Shown here: in pieces, positions 1-8,820 of the stretch
Position numbering within the stretch: the first letter of the stretch is position 1
Layout: each line of letters starts with the position of its first letter
Assembly (NCBI RefSeq): GCF_002000365.1
Contig: NZ_MVBK01000046.1
Location: 1-64,000, forward strand
Reading direction: 5' to 3'
DNA length: 64,000 bases
Source: Thioalkalivibrio denitrificans
GTDB taxonomy: Bacteria > Pseudomonadota > Gammaproteobacteria > Ectothiorhodospirales > Ectothiorhodospiraceae
Made by a program: the position numbers and the translations under genes
Notes under the pieces: model-generated
What the model saw: the letters and a program-made list of their open reading frames with translations, nothing else
Databases searched by the model: none
Told to the model about the DNA's origin: nothing

Positions 1-60
1 CAGATTTAATTACAGTCCCCCCTCGCCTTCCCCATGAGGGGAGGGGAATGGCGGGTTAGA

Positions 61-249
61 CTTTGCATTCAGCATTCAGCATTCAGCATTCAGCATTCAG
101 CTTTCAGCGTTCAGCAATCAGCGTTCAGCATTCAACCTTCATCCTTCATCCTTCGCCCGAAGGGCGTTCAACCTTCATCCTTCAACCTTCATCCTTCGCC
201 CGGAAGGGCGCTCATCCTTCGCCCGGAAGGGCGCTCATCCTTCATCCTT
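61..249. repeat. Tandem 7-bp repeat array (CATTCAG then CCTTCAT units)
   Basis: About ten direct copies of a 7-bp unit (CATTCAG and variants CTTTCAG, CGTTCAG, CAATCAG) run from about 65 to 141 and change phase-for-phase into CCTTCAT units up to 249. Three short palindromes of the form CGCCCGAAGGGCG or CGCCCGGAAGGGCG interrupt the second part. No facing arm is seen, so this may be one arm of an element whose partner lies outside the window. The first 60 bases hold only a small hairpin (CCCCTC at 19-24 with GAGGGG at 36-41) and no gene. The array ends just before the stop codon of the next gene. Confidence 0.85.
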
Positions 250-528
250 TAAATGATGCGGCGTCCTTCCGCTGAGGAAGTAGACGAACGCCAGCACTTC
301 CGCTACGGCCACGTAGAGATTCTCCGGGATCTCGTCTCCCAGGGGGACCTGGGCGAGGGCCGCGGTGAGGAGCGCATCCTCGTGAACGGGGATGTCGTGT
401 TCCCGGGCCAGCGCGAGGATGCGTTCCGCAACCGGGCCGCCGCCTTTGGCCGTAATGCGCGGTGCCTGTTTGCCCGTGTAATGCAGGGCGACAGCTCTGC
501 GCGGGGGGTCGGGTCGCTTGTCGCTCAT
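235..528 (-). CDS. Stand-alone FlhB C-terminal-domain protein (FhlB-like)
   Basis: A 97-residue protein matching the cytoplasmic C-terminal domain of the flagellar export switch FlhB/EscU. Residues about 11-85 carry the family pattern AVALHYTG, AP(R)ITAKG, HDIPVHED, GDEIPENLY and AVAEVLAFVY. The autocleavage motif NPTH of full FlhB is replaced by residues PPRR and the membrane domain is absent, so it cannot act as a full export gate. Short FlhB paralogues of this kind are common in flagellated proteobacteria, usually beside fliK. The start is the ATG at 528, overlapping the fliK stop by 4 nt (ATGA), which implies translational coupling. The exact role is unknown; modulation of substrate switching is an inference. 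Confidence 0.85.
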   Translation of the reverse strand: MSDKRPDPPRRAVALHYTGKQAPRITAKGGGPVAERILALAREHDIPVHEDALLTAALAQVPLGDEIPENLYVAVAEVLAFVYFLSGRTPHHLKDEG

Positions 529-1778
529 GCGTGATCGTCCAGCAGCGGGCCGCGCTGCGCAGTCGGACCGCGCGCAGGCGGGCGTCCCGGATTGCAGCCC
601 AGGTCCCGGACCGTCAGGTCCCGGTTCTCGAAGCCGTCCTTCAGCTTCGGCAGCGCGGCGCGCACACGCCTGACGGTCTCTTCGGATTCGGCCCAGAAAC
701 GGGTCTGGACCTGTGAACCCGTAATCGCCACGTGTACATGCAGCGGTCCGAGCCCGGGCAGATCCAGGGCAAGTTCGGCACGCCAGGTGGGTTCGTCGGA
801 TGATTCGTGCTGTCGGGGTTCCTTCTCCAGCAGCAGGTGGATCAGGTCCACGCCCTGCTGGTTGCGCAGCGGCAGTTCCAGGAGCCATCGGGGCAGGCCG
901 GATTCCGCGCTCTCCACGGCGCTCCATTGGTGCAGCACCATGCGCGCAAGGGCGGCGTCAGTGCGCGTGCGCAGTGTCTCCAGCAGGGCCTCGCGCCCCA
1001 GGTGAACGAGATGGGCTTCCATCCGCGGTTGCGGGGTCGGTGATTGACCGGGGCTGGGCGGGGGCGGGATGTTCGCGTTGCGCACGTTCGGCGGTGGCTG
1101 GGCCGAGACCGGGAAGGCGCGCAGGCGTGCCGCCAGTGACAGCAGCGCCGACTTGAGATTGGCGGCCGGAACCGAAGCCGAGCCCGACGAGGCAACTGCC
1201 TGAACCGCAAGGGTGCTCTCGTGAAACAGGCCCGAGTCACGCACCGCCTGCCGCAGGCCCTGCGCGTTTGTTGCCTGGTCCATGGGGGTCAGCTGTTGCG
1301 CAACCTTCAGGACTTCCGCACGAACGGGTTGGGGCAGGGTCTGAAGACGCTGCGGCTGCGCGTCAAGCCATGACAGGGCGGCCAGCAGATGGGCCTGACT
1401 GCCTTGGACGGGCAACAGGCTGGTGAGCCAGTTTGCGGATAGGATGCCCGGTTGCGCGGGCGCCGTCGCTACCGATGGAGACGGTGCGGGGGAATGAGGC
1501 ACCGGGACCTGGGTCGCGGCGGTCGCTGCGGGACTGACAAGATTGAGTACGGGTCGGGCACCGGCCTGCACCACCTGCAGCAGCAACCTGGTCCCCTCGG
1601 GCACCCGGGTCGGCAGTTGCACCGCCAGCTGCAGCTGGCCGACGCGGATCTCGGCGCGGGTGCTGCCGCGTTCCGAACGCACGACCAGCGCATCCAGGAT
1701 CTGTCCGGCCCGCCATCCCGATGTCTGCGGATTCGAACCGCTGAGTATGACTGTCTGGGCCGGCGGGGGGATCTGCAT
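525..1778 (-). CDS. fliK: Flagellar hook-length control protein, FliK-like
   Basis: A 417-residue protein, rich in Ala, Pro and Gln through its first two thirds, with a C-terminal FliK-type domain in roughly the last 120 residues (LLELPLRNQ, then an LxLDLPGLGPLHVHV segment and TRFWAESEETVRRV). FliK measures hook length and switches the flagellar type III exporter from hook to filament substrates, which fits the FlhB-like gene translated directly after it. An upstream ATG at 2006 would add 76 residues of atypical sequence. I prefer the ATG at 1778, where a family-like N-terminus (MQIPPPAQTV) starts, although the Shine-Dalgarno is weak. Distant FliK family members are hard to tell apart, so the symbol is tentative. 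Confidence 0.75.
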   Translation of the reverse strand: MQIPPPAQTVILSGSNPQTSGWRAGQILDALVVRSERGSTRAEIRVGQLQLAVQLPTRVPEGTRLLLQVVQAGARPVLNLVSPAATAATQVPVPHSPAPSPSVATAPAQPGILSANWLTSLLPVQGSQAHLLAALSWLDAQPQRLQTLPQPVRAEVLKVAQQLTPMDQATNAQGLRQAVRDSGLFHESTLAVQAVASSGSASVPAANLKSALLSLAARLRAFPVSAQPPPNVRNANIPPPPSPGQSPTPQPRMEAHLVHLGREALLETLRTRTDAALARMVLHQWSAVESAESGLPRWLLELPLRNQQGVDLIHLLLEKEPRQHESSDEPTWRAELALDLPGLGPLHVHVAITGSQVQTRFWAESEETVRRVRAALPKLKDGFENRDLTVRDLGCNPGRPPARGPTAQRGPLLDDHA

Positions 1779-2006
1779 GACGGGGGCCGAGGTTTGGCGG
1801 GAGTTCAGTATCGGACAGGCACATCCCCCTTGCCAAGGCAACGCACCGTCCTGCCGCCACCGGCCGGCGCGCGAATCATGAGCTTTGTCGGATCCCGCCT
1901 TCATCAATTGGGGCAACCGGGAGACTGTCCCCCAAGTGGATAATGGACGCCCGTGCCACGAAAATGCGAAGGTAGGCATCGGCAAAATTGGGAAGGTTCC
2001 GGTCAC

Positions 2007-2483
2007 ATGGTGAAGGTACTGTTCGTCTGCATGGGCAACATCTGTCGGTCACCCATGGCCCAAGGGGCTTTCGAGATGCTCGTCAACGACGCGGGCATCG
2101 GCCACCTGATCAAGGTGGATTCGGCGGGCACCCATGCCTACCACGTGGGTTCGCCGCCGGACGAGCGCGCACAACGCACAGCCCATGGCCGGGGTATCGA
2201 CATCAGTGGACAGCGGGCACGCCTGCTCGAACCCGATGATTCGGAGGCGTTCGACTACGTGCTCGTCATGGACGAGGACAATCTGGAGAATGCCAGGCGG
2301 GTGAGCCCGCCGGAGCACCACGAGCGTATCCGACTGTTCCTGGATTTCGCGGAGGATCTGCCGGATCGCGAGGTGCCGGATCCGTACTACGGTGGCAACG
2401 CGGGATTCGACCGCGTCATGGACATGGTGCAAAGTGCTGCCGAGGGACTGCTAGACGATCTCAAGCGCCGATACCGGTTCTGA
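2007..2483 (+). CDS. Low-molecular-weight protein-tyrosine phosphatase
   Basis: A 158-residue protein with the family P-loop CX5R at residues 8-14 (CMGNICR) followed by Ser15, and the general-acid aspartate in VPDPYYGG (Asp125). Length and both catalytic motifs are complete, so it should be active. LMW-PTPs hydrolyse phosphotyrosine; bacterial members often act on tyrosine autokinases of exopolysaccharide export, but no such kinase is in the window, so the substrate is open. The start at 2007 is preceded by GGAAGG. The gene is divergent from fliK and convergent with rne, with a hairpin between the two stop codons. Confidence 0.92.
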   Translation: MVKVLFVCMGNICRSPMAQGAFEMLVNDAGIGHLIKVDSAGTHAYHVGSPPDERAQRTAHGRGIDISGQRARLLEPDDSEAFDYVLVMDEDNLENARRVSPPEHHERIRLFLDFAEDLPDREVPDPYYGGNAGFDRVMDMVQSAAEGLLDDLKRRYRF

Positions 2484-2527
2484 CCCGAATATTGTGTCGG
2501 CCCACGGTGTCATGGGCCGAAGTGACA

Positions 2528-2549
2528 GGGGCGATCGGAAGATCGCCCC
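2528..2549 (+). terminator. GNRA-capped hairpin between converging genes
   Basis: A perfect 9-bp stem GGGGCGATC / GATCGCCCC closed by a GGAA tetraloop lies between the phosphatase stop (2483) and the rne stop (2560). On the + strand a short GGTTTT follows at 2555-2560, so it can act as a factor-independent terminator for the phosphatase gene. On the - strand no U-tract follows, but the stem could protect the rne 3' end. Confidence 0.6.
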
Positions 2550-2559
2550 CGTCTGGTTT

Positions 2560-5292
2560 TCAGCCTCGTCCTTCCCGGTCCGACGGGTCGGCTTCTGCGG
2601 TTTCCGTGCGACGGGGACGCTCGGATTCGGCGTTCCGTGTACGTTCGCTGTCGCCGGAGCCAGGCGTAGACCCGGACCCGGAGCCGGATTCGGCCGGCGC
2701 AGAGCGAGGCACTGGCTGCAGTTCCGGCCGGCTTTCCGGCCGGGGGACCGGGGTTGCCACGTTCTCCGCCTTCGATGCGGGGCTTCCGTCCGCTGTGTTG
2801 AGGTCCCGCGTCGGCGCAGGGGCCGCAGGCGCTCTTGGCGGCAGCCCGGGCGGCTGGGCAGCAGCAGTATCCGGTTGTGCGGGAGCGGGCTTGTCCCGTT
2901 GCGGGGTCGGGCTTTCGCCGGATGGAGACGTTCGCTCGTCCGGGCGGGTTGCCTGCGCGGGTTGTTCCCGATTCGACGTGTCAGCCCGGGCAGGGGCGGG
3001 TGACCGCACTTCCGGCGGCGACTCGGGCTCCTTGGCCGGTGCAGGACGCGGGCCGGCGTCGGGCGCCTTCTCACGCTCCGCGTCAACCTTGGGCGGTGCC
3101 GCCTCGGCGGACTTGCCGCGCTGTTCCTCACGTAAGGGAGCGTCCTTTTCCGTGGAACCGGTGCGGCTCTGGGTGTCCGAGCCGCTGGTCTGTTGCTCCG
3201 AACCGGACGAGTCCTCACCACCGCCACGTCGGCGGCGGCGTCCACCGCGGCGTCCGCGGCTGCGCCCCGAACCGGACCTGCGGCCTTCGCTGCCGCCGTC
3301 GGCGTCCTGTTCGGGCTTGTTCGGGGTTTCCTTGGCGCCCGCCGGGGCCTTCGTGGCGGCGGGTTTTGGTTTCTTGCGCTCTTCCACCGCGGTGCCTTCG
3401 TCGGAACTGCCGCGCCGATTGCTGCGGCCGCGCCCCCCACTACCCCCACTACGGCGGTTTCCGCGACCGCGCGCGCTGCGCCCGCTCTCTTCATCCCGCG
3501 AACTGCTGCGCGATGCGCCGCGATCGCTCGGCCCACGTGTGCCGCTTTCGCCTTCGGAGGTCGTCTCACTGCTCCCGGTGCCGGCGAACAGGCTCTTCCA
3601 GACCCGGGTGAAAAATCCCGGTTGCGGGATTGCCCCGGGCGCCGTTTCAGGCGCCGGCGGCTCTGGCGGCCTGGGGGCCGGTATGGGCGGGCGGATGGTT
3701 TGTACGGCCGGGCGCTCGATGCTGGGCAGTTCCGTCGTGTCGGTGATGACTTCCTCCACATCGGGTTCCGGCAACATCTGGTAACTGCTCTTGTCGCGCA
3801 GATCCTCGGGCACGTCGTCGAAGCGAATGCGACGGACCTGGAAATGCGGTGTCACCATGTCCGGCGTCGGCACCAGGGTGACCATGACGCCGTGGCGCCG
3901 CTCGATGGCATTTACGGCGTCACGCTTTTCGTTGAGCAGGAAGGTGGAGACATCCACCGGCAGCTGTGCGAGCACGCGGCCGGTCTTCTCCTTCATGGCT
4001 TCTTCCTCGATGAGGCGAAGCACGGAGAGGGCGAGTGACTCGACGCTGCGGATGTGTCCGTGTCCGCTGCAGCGGGGACACACGATCTGGCTGGATTCGC
4101 CCAGTGAGGGACGCAGGCGCTGGCGCGACATCTCGAGCAGGCCGAAGCGCGAGATGCGCCCCACCTGAACGCGGGCCCGGTCCATTTCCAGGGCGTCGCG
4201 CAGCCGGTTCTCCACCTCGCGCTGGTTGCGGGCCGGCCCCATGTCGATGAAGTCGATGACGATCAGGCCGCCCAGGTCCCGCAGGCGCAACTGGCGGGCG
4301 ATCTCGTCGGCTGCCTCCAGATTGGTGTTGAGCGCCGTATCCTCGATGTCGCTGCCCTTGGTGGCGCGGGCGGAGTTGACGTCGATGGAGATCAGGGCCT
4401 CGGTGTGATCGATGACGATGGCGCCCCCGGAGGGGAGCGTGACCTGGCGCTGGAAGGCCGCCTCGATCTGGCTCTCGATCTGGTACCTGTTGAACAGCGG
4501 GACGTGCTCTTCGTAGAGCTTGAGCTTGCGCAGGTTGTTGGGCATGACCTGCTGCATGAACTCCTGGGCCTGCCGATACACGGCCGGATCGTCGATGATG
4601 ATCTCGGCGATGTCGTTGCGCAGGTGATCGCGCAGCGCCCGGATGATGACGTTGCTTTCCTGGTAGACGAGGAAGGGCGCCTTGCGGCTCTCGGCGGCCT
4701 CGGTGATGGCGGCCCAGAGCGTCTTGAGGTACTCGAGGTCCCACTGAAGCTCTTCCACGGCGCGGCCCACGCCCGCCGTGCGCGCGATCAGGCCCATGCC
4801 CTGGGGGACCTCCAGCTGGCTGAGTGCTTCGCGGATCTCGCTGCGGTCCTCGCCCTCGATACGCCGGGACACCCCACCCGCGCGGGGGTTGTTGGGCATG
4901 AGCACGAGATAGCGGCCGGCCAGGCTGACGAAGGTTGTCAGCGCGGCGCCCTTGTTGCCGCGCTCTTCCTTCTCAACCTGGACAATGAGTTCCATGCCCT
5001 CCTTGACCAGGTCCTTGATGGAACCGCCGTTGCCGCCATCGTCCTGGCCACCGCCGGGCAGGCAGCTGCGGGCGATCTCCTTCAGGGGAAGGAAGCCGTG
5101 GCGTTCGGAACCGTAGTTAACAAACGCGGCCTCGAGACTGGGTTCAACCCGGGTGACGACCGCCTTGTAGACGTTGGCCTTTTTCTGTTCCCGTGAGGGG
5201 ACTTCGATGTCCAGGTCGTAGAGCTTCTGGCCATCGACCATGGCCACACGCAGCTCTTCGGGCTGCGTGGCATTGATCAGGATTCGTTTCAT
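2560..5292 (-). CDS. rne: Ribonuclease E
   Basis: A 910-residue endoribonuclease, the core of the RNA degradosome, which cleaves AU-rich single-stranded RNA, processes 9S rRNA and tRNA precursors and starts mRNA decay. The S1 domain (about 37-120), RNase H-like and DNase I-like parts are all recognisable. The magnesium ligands are Asp304 (ISIDVN) and Asp347 (VIDFID), and the Zn-link cysteines are Cys405 and Cys408 (CPRC), each shifted one residue from E. coli. After about residue 520 the chain becomes a disordered scaffold rich in Ser, Gly, Arg, Pro and Glu, including Arg/Gly-rich RNA-binding blocks. The ATG at 5292 gives the conserved [10 protein letters not shown] start. Confidence 0.97.
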   Translation of the reverse strand: MKRILINATQPEELRVAMVDGQKLYDLDIEVPSREQKKANVYKAVVTRVEPSLEAAFVNYGSERHGFLPLKEIARSCLPGGGQDDGGNGGSIKDLVKEGMELIVQVEKEERGNKGAALTTFVSLAGRYLVLMPNNPRAGGVSRRIEGEDRSEIREALSQLEVPQGMGLIARTAGVGRAVEELQWDLEYLKTLWAAITEAAESRKAPFLVYQESNVIIRALRDHLRNDIAEIIIDDPAVYRQAQEFMQQVMPNNLRKLKLYEEHVPLFNRYQIESQIEAAFQRQVTLPSGGAIVIDHTEALISIDVNSARATKGSDIEDTALNTNLEAADEIARQLRLRDLGGLIVIDFIDMGPARNQREVENRLRDALEMDRARVQVGRISRFGLLEMSRQRLRPSLGESSQIVCPRCSGHGHIRSVESLALSVLRLIEEEAMKEKTGRVLAQLPVDVSTFLLNEKRDAVNAIERRHGVMVTLVPTPDMVTPHFQVRRIRFDDVPEDLRDKSSYQMLPEPDVEEVITDTTELPSIERPAVQTIRPPIPAPRPPEPPAPETAPGAIPQPGFFTRVWKSLFAGTGSSETTSEGESGTRGPSDRGASRSSSRDEESGRSARGRGNRRSGGSGGRGRSNRRGSSDEGTAVEERKKPKPAATKAPAGAKETPNKPEQDADGGSEGRRSGSGRSRGRRGGRRRRRGGGEDSSGSEQQTSGSDTQSRTGSTEKDAPLREEQRGKSAEAAPPKVDAEREKAPDAGPRPAPAKEPESPPEVRSPAPARADTSNREQPAQATRPDERTSPSGESPTPQRDKPAPAQPDTAAAQPPGLPPRAPAAPAPTRDLNTADGSPASKAENVATPVPRPESRPELQPVPRSAPAESGSGSGSTPGSGDSERTRNAESERPRRTETAEADPSDREGRG

Positions 5293-5729
5293 GAAAGGGT
5301 TCTCGAAGGGTCGGTCTTGCCGCGCCGCCCGGTCCGGGGACCAGGCCTTCGTCCATCGCCGCGGGCACGTGCGTGCGGGCGCGCATCAACAGCAGCGCAC
5401 ACAGGCACCACCAGGGGATCATTTCTCCCATGGGCCGGCCGGCAAAGGATGCGTGGGCAAGGTTGTTCATTTGATCGCTCGGGTACTTGCGTTCCTGCTT
5501 CATTCCGGGCGGCGCAACCAGACGGCAGAATGCCGCGTCCGGCCGCCGGCCGGGGAAAATCTGCTGGTCACGATGGTGGAGGGCGATTCGGACACCGCAA
5601 GGAATGGGCCGGCGCAGGGGAGATCAGCCGATCCTTCCCTCGTGACACCCCATGATACCAATTGGCAAGTAGGCGTTCAAACCCTTGATGAATCGGTTAT
5701 TATCCCGATCCCGACCGAATACCCCGCCC
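5293..5729. other. rne-rluC divergent intergenic region (long rne leader)
   Basis: This 437-bp gap separates the divergent rne and rluC genes, the same arrangement as in E. coli and Pseudomonas. In E. coli the rne mRNA has a long structured 5' UTR through which RNase E controls its own level, and the size of this gap allows the same here, though I could not match the E. coli hairpins by eye. No credible ORF was seen. A GC-rich palindrome (GGCCGCCGGCC) lies near 5540. Confidence 0.5.
5676..5703 (+). promoter_or_regulatory. Candidate sigma-70 promoter for rluC
   Basis: TTCAAA (4/6 match to the -35 consensus) at 5676-5681 and TATTAT (5/6) at 5698-5703 are separated by 16 bp. Transcription from here would start near 5710, which supports the rluC start at 5730 and makes the alternative start at 5685 unlikely. 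Confidence 0.4.
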
Positions 5730-6701
5730 ATGAAAGAGCCAACCTCTCCAGTGTCGCGCGTCGTCCTGGTCCGCGTTGAGCCGGATCAGGCCGGGCAGCG
5801 CCTGGACAATTTCCTGCTGGGACGTCTCAAGGGGGTACCCAAGAGCCATGTGTACCGCCTGTTGCGCAAGGGCGAGGTGCGGGTCAACAAGGGGCGCGCG
5901 CGGCCGGATTATCGGCTGAGCGCAGGGGACCAGGTGCGCATTCCCCCGGTTCGGCGGTCCATCCCGGCGGACGGAAGAGAATCCCGACCCCTGCCCGATG
6001 ACCTGGCCCGAACCCTGGAGAGGGCGATCCTGCTGGAGGACGACAACGTACTCGTGCTGGACAAGCCGCCGGGGCTGGCCGTTCACGGCGGCAGTAACGT
6101 GCGCGTGGGGCTCATCGAGGCCATGCGCCGGATCAGGCCCGCTGCCCCCTTCCTGGAACTGGCGCATCGACTGGATCGCGAGACGAGCGGCTGCCTGGTG
6201 CTGGCCAAGCGCCGCGAGGCGTTGCTGGCCTTCCACGCCGCCCTCAAGGCAGGCGGGGTGGACAAGCACTATCTCACCCTGCTGGCCGGCGTCTGGGAGG
6301 GTGGTCCGCGCCGCGTGTCCGAGTCACTGACCCGCGAGGGGCCCCGAACGCGGGTGCGCAATGCAGTGGTGGACGAGGGCGGAAGAAGCGCCGAGAGTTT
6401 CTTCTATCCCCGTCGGCATTTCACCGACTGCACACTCATGGGGGTTGAAATCGGTACCGGCCGGACCCATCAGATCCGAGTGCACGCCGCCCACGAAGGA
6501 TTTCCCGTGGCCGGTGACAGCCGGTACGGGGATTTCGACTTCAACCGGCGCATGAAGCGCCTGGGCCTGAAGCGTCAGTTTCTGCATGCGGAAAGCCTGC
6601 GCTTTCACCTGCCGGGGCGCGACCGGCCTTACCATGTGCAGGCGCCATTGCCGGCCGATCTCGAATCGGTACTGGAACGCCTGGAACCTGTGGACGTCTG
6701 A
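5730..6701 (+). CDS. rluC: 23S rRNA pseudouridine synthase RluC
   Basis: A 323-residue RluA-family enzyme with an N-terminal S4 RNA-binding domain (about 22-75) and the catalytic signature HRLDRETSG with nucleophile Asp149. It should isomerise the uridines equivalent to E. coli 955, 2504 and 2580 in 23S rRNA. RluC rather than RluD is supported by the position divergent from rne, as in E. coli and Pseudomonas. The start is chosen from the promoter position and the family N-terminus (MKEPTSPVSRVVLVRV). A phased 9-bp inverted repeat begins 20 bp after the stop. Confidence 0.93.
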   Translation: MKEPTSPVSRVVLVRVEPDQAGQRLDNFLLGRLKGVPKSHVYRLLRKGEVRVNKGRARPDYRLSAGDQVRIPPVRRSIPADGRESRPLPDDLARTLERAILLEDDNVLVLDKPPGLAVHGGSNVRVGLIEAMRRIRPAAPFLELAHRLDRETSGCLVLAKRREALLAFHAALKAGGVDKHYLTLLAGVWEGGPRRVSESLTREGPRTRVRNAVVDEGGRSAESFFYPRRHFTDCTLMGVEIGTGRTHQIRVHAAHEGFPVAGDSRYGDFDFNRRMKRLGLKRQFLHAESLRFHLPGRDRPYHVQAPLPADLESVLERLEPVDV

Positions 6702-6721
6702 GTGTTTTCCGAATGTTTCTT

Positions 6722-6806
6722 TGCCACAGAGGTCACAGAGGTCACAGAGAAAGAAACGCAGGCAGCGCACGAGTTGACTCTGTGCCCTCTGTGTCCTCTG
6801 TGGCTC
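6722..6806. repeat. Inverted repeat of 9-bp units (CACAGAGGT type)
   Basis: The left arm (6722-6754) consists of phased CACAGAG units at 9-bp spacing. The right arm (6776-6806) is the reverse complement, with CTCTGTG units. A 20-bp unrelated centre separates them. It lies between rluC and the downstream HAD gene on the same strand, so it would form a stem in the joint transcript. Confidence 0.85.
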
Positions 6807-6825
6807 AAGATTGATTCGAACCTGC

Positions 6826-7512
6826 ATGTCATCCAAACCGTATCAACTACTGGTATTCGACTGGGACGGGACGCTGATGGATTCGGCGGCCCGGATCGTG
6901 TCCTGTCTGCGCGGGGCGATTGCGGATACGGGGGCGGAGGAACGCGACGAATCCGCGCTGCGCGATATCATCGGGCTGGGTCTGGACGAGGCCATCCTCG
7001 CCCTCTACCCGGGTGCCGGGAATCGCTTTCTCGCGGACTTTCGCGAGGCCTACCGGGTCCATTTCCTGGAGCGCGACGAGACGCCCTCGGCACTGTTCCC
7101 GGGCGTGGGGGAAATGCTGGCCGCCCTCGAGTCGGCGGGCTACTGGCTTGCGGTGGCTACCGGCAAGTCCCGCCGGGGCCTTGACCGGGTGCTGGACGAC
7201 ACCGGTCTCGCGCGGCATTTTCTCTCGACCCGCTGCGCGGACGAGACCTTCTCGAAGCCCAATCCGGCCATGCTCAACGAGATCATGAATGAACTGGGCC
7301 TGGGCCCGGAGGATACACTCATGATCGGCGACAGCGAGTACGATATGCTCATGGCCAGCAACGCGGGTACCGATCGCCTGGGAGTCACTTATGGCGTGCA
7401 CGGCGGACAGCGGCTTTCGCAGCACAGTCCGGTGGCGCTGATGGATGATCTGAGGGTGCTCCCCGGTTGGCTCTCCAGAACTGTGAAGGTGGAATTGGGA
7501 AGTGCGAAGTGA
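6826..7512 (+). CDS. HAD-superfamily phosphatase, phosphoglycolate-phosphatase-like
   Basis: A 228-residue subfamily IA HAD hydrolase. The catalytic DxD is Asp12 and Asp14 in FDWDGTLMD. Motif II is the Thr of VATGKS and motif IV is GDSEYD. The cap domain lies at about residues 18-80. The location between rluC and an S49 peptidase matches Pseudomonas, where the equivalent gene is annotated as a phosphoglycolate phosphatase-like hydrolase; the true substrate is unproven. The start is the ATG at 6826, within 20 bp of the repeat arm. The last nine residues (VKVELGSAK) are encoded by the left arm of a repeat, so the natural C-terminus has probably been replaced. Confidence 0.85.
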   Translation: MSSKPYQLLVFDWDGTLMDSAARIVSCLRGAIADTGAEERDESALRDIIGLGLDEAILALYPGAGNRFLADFREAYRVHFLERDETPSALFPGVGEMLAALESAGYWLAVATGKSRRGLDRVLDDTGLARHFLSTRCADETFSKPNPAMLNEIMNELGLGPEDTLMIGDSEYDMLMASNAGTDRLGVTYGVHGGQRLSQHSPVALMDDLRVLPGWLSRTVKVELGSAK

Positions 7513-7551
7513 ATGCACTGATTCCCACTTCCAGATTTCCGCTTCCCACCT
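7486..7551. repeat. Inverted repeat of GAAGTGG-type units overlapping a gene end
   Basis: The left arm, units of the GGAAGTGNG type at 7486-7514, contains the stop codon of the HAD gene. The right arm, with CACTTCC and CGCTTCCC units, runs from 7521 to 7551. A related single arm (GAAGTGAGAAGTG and GGGAAGTGGG) is found near 13157-13192. Confidence 0.7.
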
Positions 7552-7569
7552 CAGAAAAGGATCGATTCC

Positions 7570-8505
7570 ATGTCTCAAGAAAACTGGGAACGTGATGCCC
7601 TGACCAGGATCGCCCTTGCGGGCGTTCAGGAACAGCGCAGAGCGCGGCGCTGGGGTATCTTCTTCAAGCTGCTGGGTTTTGCCTATCTGTTCCTCCTGCT
7701 GGGGCTGTTCCTGACGGGGCCGTTCGCCACGGACACGCGCAAGGCCGGTCCGCATACTGCACTGGTGGATCTGCAGGGCGTGATCACTGAAGGCAGCCAG
7801 GCAAGTGCGGATCTGGTGACCCAGGGGCTGCGCAACGCGTTTCGCGACAAGAACACCGAGGCCGTGCTGCTGCGCGTGAACAGCCCCGGCGGCAGCCCGG
7901 TTCAGTCGGCCTACATCAACAACGAAGTGCGCCGGCTCAAGGAGGCGCATCCGGATACGCCCGTGTACGCAGTGATCAGCGACGTGGGCGCATCGGGCGG
8001 CTATTACGCGGTGGTGTCCGCGGACTGGATCTACGCCGATGCCTCCAGTGTCGTGGGTTCCATCGGCGTGCGTATGGATGGTTTCGGACTGGTGGACGCC
8101 ATCGACAAGCTGGGCATCGAACGCCGGCTGATGGTGGCCGGAGACAACAAGGCCCTGATGGATCCGTTTCTCCCCGTGAAGCCGGAGGACCAGGCCCACG
8201 TGCAACGCCTGCTCGACAACATCCATACACAGTTTGTGGATGCGGTGAAGACGGCGCGCGGGGATCGCCTCAACGGGTCTGACGAAGAACTCTTCGGGGG
8301 GCTGATCTGGACCGGTGACGAGGCCCTGGAACTGGGCATCATCGACGGCCTCGGCAGCCCCGGCTACGTGGCCCGTGAAGTCATTGGCCAGGAGAACATC
8401 GTCGACTTCACCCCGCGCCAGGATCTCCTGCGCCGCCTCGCCGACAGCTTCGGCGCAGCCATCGGTCGGGCCATCGTCAATCTCGGCGAACCTGCCATTC
8501 GGTGA
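7570..8505 (+). CDS. sppA: S49-family signal peptide peptidase SppA
   Basis: A 311-residue, single-domain S49 serine peptidase anchored by one N-terminal membrane helix (about residues 31-52). It degrades cleaved signal peptides in the inner membrane. The Ser/Lys dyad is visible as Ser142 in VGASGGYY and Lys194 in AGDNKALMDPF, at the 52-residue spacing expected for the short bacterial form, and the NSPGGSP loop is present. Downstream of rluC and the HAD gene as in Pseudomonas, it is probably in the same operon. It is convergent with csiV across a complex repeat. Confidence 0.93.
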   Translation: MSQENWERDALTRIALAGVQEQRRARRWGIFFKLLGFAYLFLLLGLFLTGPFATDTRKAGPHTALVDLQGVITEGSQASADLVTQGLRNAFRDKNTEAVLLRVNSPGGSPVQSAYINNEVRRLKEAHPDTPVYAVISDVGASGGYYAVVSADWIYADASSVVGSIGVRMDGFGLVDAIDKLGIERRLMVAGDNKALMDPFLPVKPEDQAHVQRLLDNIHTQFVDAVKTARGDRLNGSDEELFGGLIWTGDEALELGIIDGLGSPGYVAREVIGQENIVDFTPRQDLLRRLADSFGAAIGRAIVNLGEPAIR

Positions 8506-8523
8506 GATTTCCGAAAAGGCCTG

Positions 8524-8797
8524 TTTTAACCACGAAGCACACGAAGAGCACGAAGAGCACGAAGAGCACGAAGAGCACGAAGAAAGAAAAAAAGTTTCTC
8601 TCGCAAAGCCGCAAAGCACGCCAAGAAGATCAATAGGGCGGGCATGCCCGCCGAACCGGAATCTATCAAGGTGCGGTCGGCGCCCATGGGGCGCCCTATG
8701 CATAGATCGCTTTTCTTTGCGTGCTTTGCGGCTTTGCGAGAGAAAGGGTTTTTCTAATTTGAGTTTCTTCGTGCTCTTCGTGTGCTTCGTGGTTAAA
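8524..8797. repeat. Triple-nested inverted repeat element
   Basis: Three different inverted repeats sit one inside another. The outer arms are CACGAAGAG 9-bp units at 8524-8589 and their reverse complement at 8764-8797. The middle arms are CGCAAAGCC-type units at 8595-8629 and 8706-8746. The core (8633-8700) is a palindrome opening with ATAGGGCGGGC and closing with GCGCCCTAT. The left outer arm has five unit copies against about three on the right, showing unit-number change. It fills the 315-bp gap between the converging sppA and csiV genes; no ORF is present. Confidence 0.9.
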
Positions 8798-8820
8798 CAA
8801 CGATTCTCAATACCCCGAAG

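Noticed and set aside
61-249. Possible CRISPR array
   Set aside because: Units are only 7 bp, contiguous and without spacers; no cas genes in the window.
2492-3784. Long + strand open frame opposite the rne tail
   Set aside because: It mirrors the disordered, biased-composition C-terminus of RNase E; no start signal or family features.
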